The notes under the pieces were generated by a model, which did no database searches, had not been told where the DNA came from, and was given only the letters and a program-made list of their open reading frames with translations. DNA of 64,000 nt, taken from the NCBI GenBank assembly GCA_945859605.1, contig OX243819.1:3112537-3176536 (forward strand). Direction: 5' to 3'. The stretch is from Lumbricus rubellus. Lineage: Eukaryota > Annelida > Clitellata > Crassiclitellata > Lumbricidae. Shown piece after piece: positions 52,197-61,406 of this stretch (within the stretch, counting starts at the first letter, position 1; every line of letters starts with the position of its first letter). A program made the translations under genes and the position numbers.

Positions 52197-52619
52197 TTAA
52201 TGCAAGCCATTTATAACTTCTTGGAAATTCATTCCATCACCCACCATCTTCAATACATACAAACACAAATGACCACAAAATACTTCGTTATCGGGTTGTA
52301 TTCGCTCGCTGTTATATAACACTGGACGGCGTAAATACTTTATCAGTTCTAGAGGGGGAGGAAGGCCGTAACTATCGAAATATATTTTCTCATTACCGCT
52401 CTTTAAGAAAGAGCACCAATGCTGACCGGTTCCTTTAGAATCGTCTAGATTCAATATCCCACATTCAATCCGTCTAGGTTTATTCGGCAGCTCGTCTCGC
52501 ACGAAAACGCCTCTAAAATTCGGAATATTTAGTTTCTTAGCCGCTTCGATTAGATCCACATTCGACAAAGCAATATTCGGTAGCACTACTCCACAAACAT
52601 CGATTTGTTTGACGCTCAT
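52197..52619 (-). CDS. PRO: adenain-like cysteine protease
   Basis: 140 codons. His in 'GTGQHWCSF', Asp in 'IYFDSYGLPPP', Cys in 'EVFCGHLCLYVLK'. Close homologue of the element 1 protease. Expected substrates are the X-like protein (three sites) and the pVI-like protein. The frame is intact, with 16 bases to POLB. Confidence 0.92.
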   Translation of the reverse strand: MSVKQIDVCGVVLPNIALSNVDLIEAAKKLNIPNFRGVFVRDELPNKPRRIECGILNLDDSKGTGQHWCSFLKSGNEKIYFDSYGLPPPLELIKYLRRPVLYNSERIQPDNEVFCGHLCLYVLKMVGDGMNFQEVINGLH

Positions 52620-52635
52620 TTATTTAATATAAACA

Positions 52636-55600
52636 TTAATTAAAAGTTTTCAACGAATAGTGTCCATATGCCAAAGTATGAATGCCATCTTGCATTATTA
52701 CCCGTTTATCGTCGTCTGCAGATAATGCAACTTTATTAATTTCTTCCGTATAAATATCGTGATGATAAGATCTAATAACATTCATCGTTCGTTGTTGTTC
52801 TTTTTTAGTAAATAAGCAGTTTCTATAATCTTCGTGAGTAATAGTTTTCTGGACAACATTCTTCTTAATACCTTTACATTTCTTGTGCTCATCTCCAGCA
52901 GCCATCTGATAAGAATACAACTTTGCTCGCAACCCGATAAATTCTTTTATCTGTTTCCCACTAGTTTCATCCTTGAACATTCCAATAACTTTTTTATTTA
53001 CTCCAACCTCAATACCAGATGGATGATCTTTCGAGTATTCACTCGTGTCGAATCGAGCTTTAATATCTTCTGCGATATCTGAGTAAAAGTCTTCAGTTTT
53101 AATTTCGTATGTCAAAGAATCTGTATCGGTAAATAATAATTTAGCTCTATTTCCGTATTTATCCTTGATGTAATTGTAATGAAATTCATACATCAACGTT
53201 TTGCTCAAGTCTAATATACACATGCCAAGATATATAGGTTTATTATAGTACAATTTAGTTTTTTTCATGTGAACGGCTATTAGATTTTCATCGAAAATAG
53301 TACATCTCTCATAATTAGGTTTAGCGGCTAGTTCAATAGCCCTCTCCTCTTGACACACTAACTCTACATCAACACGATTTTCAATGTTCTCACAAGTTTT
53401 TCCAAAGACACTGTTATTCATTAATTTGAAAAAGTCTTTCTCAAAGTCATTAGTAGCTTTCGTTCTAAGAGCTGTATTTAAATCGATATACTTTTTCAAC
53501 CAATCACTTTCTTCGAATAGTACACCTCTATGCACTTTTGTTATTTTCATGCCTAGGCTCTCATACAGCTTCAGATTTTCGTAGTGTAGCACATACTTCT
53601 TTTTATCGTTTAAGTTTGGAATTAACTTTTTGACTTTGTCAATCTCAATGCTTTCAGGAGCTAACGGAAAATCGTTATGCAGGTCGTGTAACTCTTTAGG
53701 GTATTCCAAATCAACTTCCAATATGCATGGAATACTTCTCCAATTTTTTAATTCATCTTCGTTCAACCATTTGAACCCGTGAGTAGGTAAATTTTTGATC
53801 ATATCCCATCCATATAGATTATTCGCATCCAGGTAAGTGATAAATGTAGAATTTTCGTTACTATTGAAATCGCTCATATATTTATTATTCGCTTTCCCGT
53901 AACGATTTGATATTGTGCTCACTCCTCCTCTCATCCCTTGCCTAAGCATCAGAATCATATCATAATCATTCAATAACTCCAATTTCACGCCTGTCAATTT
54001 TAAAGCGGCATCCCAGGCTAAGCCAGGAGATGTATAATACCATGCAGGGTCAAGCGTATAGTTCTTCATACACACATCTCTAAAGTTTTCGAAAACATCG
54101 GCAAGCAACAGAACATCCGAAACGTTGTATAAATCGTGGTATTCTCTGAATGTTTTGCATCCAAATTCTTTCCATACCGTTTTTGCATGCTCGTAGTCTT
54201 CATCGCTAATATTCGAATCATTTAGCTTAGAATAGAAAGCGGATTTTGGTGGTAGTTCGGTTTCATTAAAGGTAGTAAATGAATCGACGTAGTCATAAGG
54301 ATATATGCCTTTTCTTAGCAAAAGATCGAGCTTCTTTCCAGTATATCGTTTCCCAATATTTTTACACTGGTCTTTGCTTAGGTTCCTCGATAAAGCATCA
54401 AGACTAGAAGCCATAAATTTAAAACTGTCGATAAAACGCAGTTGTCGCTTGACGGTAATCTCTTTTCCCTCTTTATTTACAAACTTATCAACAACGACCT
54501 CTCTGCTAAAAGATATATACTTTTCCTCGTTATTAGGTATGCAATTAATTTTCTCTCCATTATTACCTCTCAGTTTCTTAATGAACAGATGACAATCGTA
54601 CCCGGAAAGATTATGAAACACTACAGGAAAAAACTTGGGGATTTTATAGTCTAAATTACAAATGTTATGAGCAGCCCCTCTAAATTTACCGCTAAGATGA
54701 CAGTGATCTCTCACTCGGTCTTCGCCCAACGGTTTTTCACAGATATGGCATATAGTAGCTCCATCAAAACACTTCTTGTCCTCTTCTGTAAATATCATCT
54801 TCTTAGGGAATTTGAATTGATTATATATTTGTTTTATATTCTCTGTGAGTTTATCTACAAATACTTGGCCAACATCATCATCTTCGCTTTCAGCCGTAAA
54901 CGTCACAGGATCTTGAGAATATACACTATCGTCGAAACATTTTATGTGGTAACAAAAGGAGCTAGGAATAGTATGCTTTTGATATTTATTAGTGTACGAC
55001 AACTCTGGATTTGGTTGGCATGTATCGATCGGTTTTACAAAAGACTCAAAATCTGCGTAGACTATAAACGGAACTCTCATAGAATTGTTATAATTTTTAA
55101 AACTTAACATAGTTCCTTTTTCTGGCATTTCTATTTTTTGTGCGTTATGGTGTTTGCAGTACTCATTATGGTTGTTAAGCGCTTCTGTCGTTGTGAAACC
55201 ATTCATACACCTTTTACAATAGTGCGCTGAATAATGCGAATTTGCTGTTCGGAACGTCATCAATCGGTTAAAATTCTTTATCCAGCAATAATGTTTCCGT
55301 TCTCCGTTGGAAATAAGCAATAGATCTACACAAATATCGCTTTCACAGTTAGACAGATAAAGCGGATAGACATGTTTTTCGTAACCAAATATATTAACAC
55401 TAATATTATTATTTCTCTCAAATTTACCTATCCCATTAGCATCAGTCGCTACCGGAAACTCAATACCACTCCAATTAAGTTTTTTCGATTGTTCTTTCAA
55501 AGCTTTCGTTATTTTTTCCGGATTTTTCACAACTGGATTCAAAGCTCTAGTGATACACCATTTGAAACATTCTTCGTCGTCGTTTTTCATATTTATAATA

Positions 55601-56313
55601 GCCTTTTTATTAGCTAAGAAGCTGGGAAGTGGAATGTAAGAACTACCTCTTAAGGGTGTATATTTTACCGTATTTATATCTAATTTTACAACCGCTTTAA
55701 ATCTCCAATTACTTCCTTGCATCTGAAAACTAGCCATGGACTCCATGATTTTATCCTTTTTTCTGCTGTATATTTCATTCAAGTCGGTTGCTTCTAAAAT
55801 AACTTCTGCCCTCGAAATGAATGGTATATCCTGTGAATTTACTTCTCCAGATTTCATATCTACTCGTTCCATAGTACAAGTAAGAACTAAATTAGTCTTT
55901 GTCTGGCGATTGTTCGACAACAGATGTACTACCTGCGGTCTGACGAAATCAAGAAACGACGAGGCATCCATTCCATTAATTCCATCCATTGTATATTGCT
56001 TGGTAAATCCTTTAATAGCCGACGCTGTTTCTCGAATTTTAATTTTATCAAATATCCTGGAAACAGTTGACTTCAACGATTCGAGTTTTTCATTTACGAC
56101 TTTAGTGTCTCGTTCAGGCACATAACTAAGTAGCCAATCCGCAAAATCATTTATTTTAGCTCTAACCTTATTTTTGTATTTTCTCTTAGGCGCTACTGGC
56201 TTGTACTTACCAGGTGTGGGAGTAAGCGTAGGAACCTTAATGTCAGGAACCGATGAGTCGAGCAAGTGTTCAACATGGTTCATGTTTCTTAAACTACTTT
56301 TCTTTAAATCCAT
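52636..56313 (-). CDS. POLB: protein-primed family-B DNA polymerase, intact
   Basis: 1225 codons. Residues 1-100 are a Lys/Pro-rich extension. Then: C2H2 finger 'HYCKRC...HNEYC' (about 364-386), exonuclease motif 'VYADFESF' (about 418-425), endonuclease-VII-like zinc insert 'CHICEKP...RDHCHLSGKFRG' (about 522-546), 'SDVLLLADVFENFRD' (about 732-746), polymerase motif A 'YLDANNLYGW' (about 827), B 'LMNNSVFGKT' (about 964) and C 'FTDTDS' (about 1061). All key acidic residues are present. It is expected to copy the element from a terminal protein primer. The start is chosen at the first ATG, 22 bases after an AT-rich tract. Confidence 0.95.
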   Translation of the reverse strand: MDLKKSSLRNMNHVEHLLDSSVPDIKVPTLTPTPGKYKPVAPKRKYKNKVRAKINDFADWLLSYVPERDTKVVNEKLESLKSTVSRIFDKIKIRETASAIKGFTKQYTMDGINGMDASSFLDFVRPQVVHLLSNNRQTKTNLVLTCTMERVDMKSGEVNSQDIPFISRAEVILEATDLNEIYSRKKDKIMESMASFQMQGSNWRFKAVVKLDINTVKYTPLRGSSYIPLPSFLANKKAIINMKNDDEECFKWCITRALNPVVKNPEKITKALKEQSKKLNWSGIEFPVATDANGIGKFERNNNISVNIFGYEKHVYPLYLSNCESDICVDLLLISNGERKHYCWIKNFNRLMTFRTANSHYSAHYCKRCMNGFTTTEALNNHNEYCKHHNAQKIEMPEKGTMLSFKNYNNSMRVPFIVYADFESFVKPIDTCQPNPELSYTNKYQKHTIPSSFCYHIKCFDDSVYSQDPVTFTAESEDDDVGQVFVDKLTENIKQIYNQFKFPKKMIFTEEDKKCFDGATICHICEKPLGEDRVRDHCHLSGKFRGAAHNICNLDYKIPKFFPVVFHNLSGYDCHLFIKKLRGNNGEKINCIPNNEEKYISFSREVVVDKFVNKEGKEITVKRQLRFIDSFKFMASSLDALSRNLSKDQCKNIGKRYTGKKLDLLLRKGIYPYDYVDSFTTFNETELPPKSAFYSKLNDSNISDEDYEHAKTVWKEFGCKTFREYHDLYNVSDVLLLADVFENFRDVCMKNYTLDPAWYYTSPGLAWDAALKLTGVKLELLNDYDMILMLRQGMRGGVSTISNRYGKANNKYMSDFNSNENSTFITYLDANNLYGWDMIKNLPTHGFKWLNEDELKNWRSIPCILEVDLEYPKELHDLHNDFPLAPESIEIDKVKKLIPNLNDKKKYVLHYENLKLYESLGMKITKVHRGVLFEESDWLKKYIDLNTALRTKATNDFEKDFFKLMNNSVFGKTCENIENRVDVELVCQEERAIELAAKPNYERCTIFDENLIAVHMKKTKLYYNKPIYLGMCILDLSKTLMYEFHYNYIKDKYGNRAKLLFTDTDSLTYEIKTEDFYSDIAEDIKARFDTSEYSKDHPSGIEVGVNKKVIGMFKDETSGKQIKEFIGLRAKLYSYQMAAGDEHKKCKGIKKNVVQKTITHEDYRNCLFTKKEQQRTMNVIRSYHHDIYTEEINKVALSADDDKRVIMQDGIHTLAYGHYSLKTFN

Positions 56314-56348
56314 TTTATCTTACCACGCAAAAATATTAATACATTATT

Positions 56349-56415
56349 TGTGAGATCGAAGATCCACTTATCTGTGAGATCGAAGATCCACTTATCTGTG
56401 AGATCGAAGATCCAC
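56349..56415. repeat. 25-bp minisatellite, three copies, also present inside the X-like gene
   Basis: Unit TGTGAGATCGAAGATCCACTTATC, three times, between POLB and the next gene. The same words recur within the coding region 60108-60168. Confidence 0.92.
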
Positions 56416-56442
56416 ACTTCAATTTCATACATGTAGGCCTAT

Positions 56443-56772
56443 CTATCTCTCATACACATTAATTTCGTATCTATCTCTCCAGACATTTCCATTATGATAA
56501 GCTATTATGCCAGCACTCTGACCGTACGCCTTAGCAGCTTTATACATCGATGGATACGAGGTAACAACGCCAGTCTCTCGATCTATAATATCTACTCTTC
56601 TCGGTTGTTTCCTGATACTACCCAGCGTGTCATGTCGATATGACACAGACTTGTAGTCCGTCGGAAGAATATTCTTTTCAATCAATACAGCTATCATTTG
56701 AGGTTTGTTGAGATGTGAAGTGCCTGTAACATTGTTATGCTTGGCCAACATTCTAAGCTCTGGTAGCTTCAT
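56443..56772 (-). CDS. small SAP plus NUMOD1-like DNA-binding protein
   Basis: 109 codons. Residues 1-37 are SAP/HeH-like ('LPELRMLAKHNNVTGTSHLN'). Residues about 58-109 resemble NUMOD1-type modules of homing endonucleases: 'VDIIDRETGVVTSYPSMYKA' with 'AAKAYGQSAGIIAYHNG'. No nuclease catalytic domain is attached. It could guide DNA contacts for replication or packaging. No element 1 gene has this combination. Confidence 0.6.
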   Translation of the reverse strand: MKLPELRMLAKHNNVTGTSHLNKPQMIAVLIEKNILPTDYKSVSYRHDTLGSIRKQPRRVDIIDRETGVVTSYPSMYKAAKAYGQSAGIIAYHNGNVWRDRYEINVYER

Positions 56773-56788
56773 AATATATAAGTATTCT

Positions 56789-58091
56789 TTAAATCAATTT
56801 TCCATACACTACACTCATTTTCTGTCCATCCGATTGGAACTGCAGCAACCTATCTGAAATTACGACAGCATACGCTTCGGTGTCGGCTGGCACTGCTGCA
56901 TTGAAAAGAGCCTTAATCTGAATATCAACGACTGACGATTTCAAACGCTCGGATTGTTTGCTTACATCGAAGACGAACAACGGATATAATTCTTTATAAT
57001 CTACAGGTGTTATATTTCCTTGCGTGATCAACTTATCCATACCATAGAATTTTTGACTAAAGGAGGACGCGTCTCTGTACGCTCTGGAGAATTGTTGATT
57101 AGGAAACGACAGGTTATGGTCGCCAGCTGGATATCTTTCTTGATTCATCATCACATATATGTTCTTAAGGTCGCAGTGATTAAATAGCGACGGATTACTT
57201 TCCTGATTACCGCTACGGTCCGTCTGAAATCCTACGATGATATATCTAGGTTTCTCCGGTGATGTTTTAACGCTCAGACGCCAGCTGAAACTTGTTGACT
57301 GGGGAACTGTTATCGTGTCGCATTGACGAGCTCTATACGCAACTGGCAACGTTAATTTCGATTCAATCGTCTTATACAACTGCATTCGTTCCATATCGGA
57401 AGGAATAACGTGTGGAATAAACCATGAAATTTTGTTTATCGCAACTTTTCCAGCAGCTGCAGCTGCAGCGTTATCTCGGAATATTGCATCATCGTCGGCT
57501 TTACGAACTAATGTCAGCGTAAATAATCTTGTCGTAATCATCGCAAAACCCGAAAATATGCTTCAACGGAACAATAAAGCTGAACATTCCTTTAGTGTTT
57601 GGTTTGCGAATGAGAAAGCTTTGTCTAGTGGCAAATCCGGGGTTGTCCGCAATAACAGCAGTCGCTCCAGTGTCTTTATACCACAGCTGATTTAAGACTT
57701 GAGTCAGCTGAAAATCGTTTGGATACGTAAGTAAACCGAGCATCGTTGTAGCTTGACCCGGATGAAATAGCGTTTCGATTTCTTGATTAGATAACTGATA
57801 GGATATTTGACTGAATAGATACATAAGCCCATTATTCGTAAGAGCGACTAAATCGGCATTAACGTATGCGGTGTCATCGGTTTTAATTAGTCTTCCTTCG
57901 AATTGTAGATATGACTCTGCTGGGTGACTGTATAAGTCTTGTAATTCAATATTTATTCTTATTTCACCAGAACTGTTAAGGTTAGTTCTCGCTACAGGTT
58001 CGTACTCGTGCCATTCGTATCGCTCGATACCTTCATCGATCAATGGTTGCTCTGTGAATCTTAGAATATCGGATTGCATTTTATTATACAT
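56789..58091 (-). pseudogene. major capsid protein gene, disrupted by a short deletion
   Basis: Homologous to the 434-codon capsid gene of element 1. The N-terminal frame runs 58091 to about 57530 and ends 'CDDYDKIIYADISS'; the C-terminal frame 57541-56789 resumes at 'LTLVRKADDDAIF'. Comparison with element 1 shows about 14 bases missing near 57520-57530, which shifts the frame. All other conserved blocks ('GQATTMLGLLTYPNDFQL', 'KISWFIPHVIPSDMERM') remain. Either this copy cannot make its own shell or the assembly has an error. Confidence 0.88.
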
Positions 58092-58130
58092 ATATTTTTA
58101 AATAAGAAAATAAACTTAAGCAAAATAAAT

Positions 58131-58487
58131 TTAAACTGCCATTTTCAAACCACCTCCGTTTAAGCGTTTTACGAGATCTTGAATTCTAATAGCTCCTCCC
58201 GTCATTTCTGGATTCGATCTTAGTAATCTAGCTAGAATGACTTTAGTTTCCTGAGTTATCGGCTGCTGAACGGGAGCTTTAGGGAGTATCTTATTGAGTA
58301 ATCGTTTTCCAACGTCGATCGCCTTATCCTTAGCAACACCCCCAATCTCTTTGACAGCTGTGCTCGCAATTTGTTTGGCTGCATTCGATGTCAGTAGCCT
58401 CTTGAGAAATCCTGCAATGGAATCGAATATTCCTGCTCCACCGACAACGTGTACTTTTTTATAACTTCTTCTCGCAACGACCAGCAT
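58131..58487 (-). CDS. pVI-like protein
   Basis: 118 codons, shorter than the element 1 homologue because the central linker is reduced. 'VVGGAGIFDSIAGFLKRLLT' is the amphipathic start. The C-terminal 'RIQDLVKRLNGGGLKMAV' contains LNGG|G, an exact adenain type (M/I/L)XGG|X site at the position of LNGA|G in element 1. Confidence 0.62.
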   Translation of the reverse strand: MLVVARRSYKKVHVVGGAGIFDSIAGFLKRLLTSNAAKQIASTAVKEIGGVAKDKAIDVGKRLLNKILPKAPVQQPITQETKVILARLLRSNPEMTGGAIRIQDLVKRLNGGGLKMAV

Positions 58488-58509
58488 TTCTATATCATCA
58501 ATTTTTAAA

Positions 58510-59409
58510 TTAGATCATCAATTTTTTATATTCATCTTTGGATATCACTCCCTGTCTCAGTAACTCATCCGTCATACCTACAATTTCATTTCTTACACCC
58601 GTATTTCCCGCTTTGTAGCTATATATTCGCAACTCTAATTGTTTTACTAATTCGTTAGGATCTGAAGGAATGGTAATTATTCCGCTTCCTGTTTTACCTC
58701 TTAACTTCATGTAATCGTCCCATATGGGTTTTATTATCTGTTTATATTTTACACTTCTAGACGATTTAGGTTTGTTTGGTTTATTTGGCTGACTCATGGC
58801 ATTCGTTTTAGTTAGAATCTCGGCGTATTCTTCGAGATCACGATTATCATAAATTGAACTGTTTGGACTAGCTAACGTTAACAATTCCCATAATCCTGGA
58901 GTTCCTTGATAAGTTGTGGTTCCAACTGTAATATCATTTCCTTGGATTGAGGCTTCGCTGTCACCGATGTAGAATTTTCCATCTCTTGATCTTAATCCGA
59001 ATGTTGTATCCACAAGTCTTTTATCAGAAGCATATTTTTTAAGGTATTCAACTGCAATATTTCCTAATTCTAACCTTCTAATGTCTTCTACTGGGTCATC
59101 ATCATCGTACGCCTCTATAGACGGATACTGAGGAAATTGAATAGTTTTCAACGAATCTGGAAGTGATTTTAGAGCAAGTGATGTTGCTGCAGAATTATCT
59201 TTTATTGTCGACAGCAAAGCGTTTTGTTCTTTTGAAATTGTCGATTGAGAGTCGACTATTGGTTTGTAGATTTTCGTTAATTCTCGTTGAAGTCCAAGAT
59301 CATCTATTCTCTCTGAGAGAAAGTTTTGTTTAATATTTTTTTTCGTTTTTAAAAACTCTTCGATAATAAAATCTCTTTTTGCAGGATCGCTAATTTTCAG
59401 TAGTGACAT
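58510..59409 (-). CDS. conserved Polinton protein of unknown role (about 300 aa)
   Basis: 299 codons; homologue of 31627-32529 with the same 'DPAKRDFIIEEFLKTKKNI', 'YQGTPGLWELLTLASPN' and 'YKAGNTGVRNEIV' blocks. Open and apparently functional. A tandem repeat lies just upstream, as in element 1. Confidence 0.75.
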   Translation of the reverse strand: MSLLKISDPAKRDFIIEEFLKTKKNIKQNFLSERIDDLGLQRELTKIYKPIVDSQSTISKEQNALLSTIKDNSAATSLALKSLPDSLKTIQFPQYPSIEAYDDDDPVEDIRRLELGNIAVEYLKKYASDKRLVDTTFGLRSRDGKFYIGDSEASIQGNDITVGTTTYQGTPGLWELLTLASPNSSIYDNRDLEEYAEILTKTNAMSQPNKPNKPKSSRSVKYKQIIKPIWDDYMKLRGKTGSGIITIPSDPNELVKQLELRIYSYKAGNTGVRNEIVGMTDELLRQGVISKDEYKKLMI

Positions 59410-59424
59410 TTTTTATTATAATGT

Positions 59425-59472
59425 TTAAAACGTAACGTAAAACGTAAACGTAAAACGTAAACATAAAACGTA
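59425..59472. repeat. ACGTAAA-type tandem repeat upstream of the conserved gene
   Basis: About three and a half copies of a 12-13 bp unit (AAAACGTAAACGT with variants). The ACGT palindrome alternates with A tracts. Same location relative to the gene as the CATG/A-tract array of element 1. Confidence 0.8.
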
Positions 59473-59476
59473 CAAT

Positions 59477-59863
59477 TTATGCATCGTAGTAATTAACATA
59501 ACAAATTGAGTCTTTTTCATTTATAGTAACTGGTGAATCTGAGTTGTTTTGAATTGTAATTATTATATCCTCTGCGTCCTCTAGGACAGTACCATCTTGA
59601 AGACTCAGTCTGAGTTGTTTCAACTTCTGTCTAAGAGAGACTAGACACATTCCACTGGTCATTCGGACTCCAAGGCCTACTTCTACTGTAATATTTGTCT
59701 TTGGTTCAATCGTTATCGCTTGCTGAGCAAAAATCTCATATCTGTCGCCTGCTCGTTGTCTTGCAGGAGCGTGAGTGACCACTTTAGGCAACCAAATTAT
59801 CGTACTCACACGAGGCTTTCGTTTGGTGATAAATTTGTGTATTGGGTGACCGTATCCAGACAT
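59477..59863 (-). CDS. dUTPase-fold-like protein without the catalytic motif
   Basis: 128 codons; homologue of 30334-30732. 'DRYEIFAQQAITIEPKTN', 'GTVLEDAEDIIITIQNNSD' and 'VTINEKDSICYVNY' preserve the barrel-like pattern, while the motif 3 Asp-x-Asp-Tyr-x-Gly is absent. Conservation across two diverged elements without catalytic residues argues for a structural role. Confidence 0.58.
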   Translation of the reverse strand: MSGYGHPIHKFITKRKPRVSTIIWLPKVVTHAPARQRAGDRYEIFAQQAITIEPKTNITVEVGLGVRMTSGMCLVSLRQKLKQLRLSLQDGTVLEDAEDIIITIQNNSDSPVTINEKDSICYVNYYDA

Positions 59864-59879
59864 TTATATAAGAGATTGT

Positions 59880-60542
59880 TTAAAGTAACATTCCAAGAAT
59901 AGGAATATTTTTAAATGGTGAATTGGGACCAAGTATAAGACCTTCACCGCTGATATATCCTGCTCCTCTTTTCATAAACAGACCAGAACCCGATATCGAA
60001 CTACCCTTTTTCCACGGAGATAGAAAAAGACCTTCCCCAGCAGGCACTATCTTACAGCATATTCCTCCTTTCTTAACGTACAGCACGCCAGATCCGCTTA
60101 TCGGGTGTGAGATCGAAGATCCACTTATCGAAGATCCACGTATCTGTGAGATCGAAGATCCACTTATTTTATCGACAATTTTGGAACCAGCTGCAGAACC
60201 CAATCCTGTTAAGGCTCCTGTGGCTAAACTCGGAAGAACACTAGACAGAAGAAACTTTCCGGCTGTTGCTAAGAACGGTAGAATAGCGCCAATAAATCCA
60301 CCTTCGACTCTCGCATTGTCTTCTAATTGCTTTTTACCCATTTTAATTGTCACACCAGTTCCATTCTGATACGCTTTAGTTAACTTGTTAATTTGCCTCT
60401 GGTTTAGAGCTAATACATGCTCACCAGTTATATCTTCATGAGAAAGTCTTATACTCACCCCAGTTCCGACTTGAACAGCTCGCTTAATCTTCTCTTTTTG
60501 CCCTTCAGAAATATTAACTTTGACCTTAGCGTAAGCGCTCAT
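59880..60542 (-). CDS. X-like virion protein with repeat-expanded linker
   Basis: 220 codons, 22 more than in element 1. Adenain-type sites: ISGS|G at about 148-152, ISGS|G at 183-187, ISGE|G at 197-201. The extra residues (about 130-151; 'ISQIRGSSISGSSISH') are encoded by the 56349 minisatellite and lie exactly in the linker before the first site. The hydrophobic middle ('GGFIGAILPFLATAGKFLL') is almost unchanged. Confidence 0.68.
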   Translation of the reverse strand: MSAYAKVKVNISEGQKEKIKRAVQVGTGVSIRLSHEDITGEHVLALNQRQINKLTKAYQNGTGVTIKMGKKQLEDNARVEGGFIGAILPFLATAGKFLLSSVLPSLATGALTGLGSAAGSKIVDKISGSSISQIRGSSISGSSISHPISGSGVLYVKKGGICCKIVPAGEGLFLSPWKKGSSISGSGLFMKRGAGYISGEGLILGPNSPFKNIPILGMLL

Positions 60543-60566
60543 CTTATATTAAATATAAACTTTAAA

Positions 60567-61340
60567 TTAAACCTCTCTTATATGAAATCGTATCGACAAT
60601 TCCTCACCTCTTAAATTAATTAGTTTTCCATTTTGGTCTATTAGTTTTGTTTCCATCGATGAAATAGAGTATAGCGTTATTGGAAGATAAACCAGATTAT
60701 GAGGAGATTCGATTATCTTATAACCAGGCCCGACCGATGGAAAGAAAGAATAAATTATGTTCTCCGTAGTTCCGTTGGCATACGATGATCCTATTATATC
60801 ACTGGTAACACGTAAACTATTCACGCTGTTTATATTGACTATGTGCTCGGATTCGTTATATCCTTCGGAGTATACACGACTCTGAAATCCTAGAACCGTA
60901 CTAATTGAATTTGGTACTGTAAAATCAACTTTATAGTTCTCATCAATTTCCAAAACAGCCTTCAAAGTATTGTTATTTGGTTGCAACTTTATACATTGTC
61001 CATGACCTTCTTCTTTTAAAATTCTCTGTATGTAATCGTTTAAGTCTACGATTTCATAGCAACCGGTTGGAATGTCTAAATCTTTCCACGTTACACCGTT
61101 ATCTGACGAATATACGAATTTATTATTTGTTTCGTCTATATTGGGATAACTGAAGTAAGTTTCAAGATTAACAAGGGCCATTTCATACGTTTTACTTTTG
61201 TCCAGTTCGATTAGTGGATTAAATTTCGTTCGGATTCGTGTGCTCCTTTCGCTCAACAAAATGCAAAAGGATTCTTTAGCTTCTGTGTTGCGTGCAATCG
61301 TTTGAGTATTAGATAAAATTTCGTCAAGAAGGGTTTCCAT
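60567..61340 (-). CDS. minor capsid (penton-like) protein
   Basis: 257 codons; homologue of 28903-29697 ('LSERSTRIRTKFNPLIELDK', 'MALVNLETYFSYPNIDETNN', 'LINLRGEELSIRFHIREV'). Open throughout. 24 bases separate it from the X-like gene. Confidence 0.72.
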   Translation of the reverse strand: METLLDEILSNTQTIARNTEAKESFCILLSERSTRIRTKFNPLIELDKSKTYEMALVNLETYFSYPNIDETNNKFVYSSDNGVTWKDLDIPTGCYEIVDLNDYIQRILKEEGHGQCIKLQPNNNTLKAVLEIDENYKVDFTVPNSISTVLGFQSRVYSEGYNESEHIVNINSVNSLRVTSDIIGSSYANGTTENIIYSFFPSVGPGYKIIESPHNLVYLPITLYSISSMETKLIDQNGKLINLRGEELSIRFHIREV

Positions 61341-61406
61341 TTTAGATAGCTATTTTTAAACCTAGAATATAAAATCTTAAATTTTGTTATCATTTTATTA
61401 TTGCTT

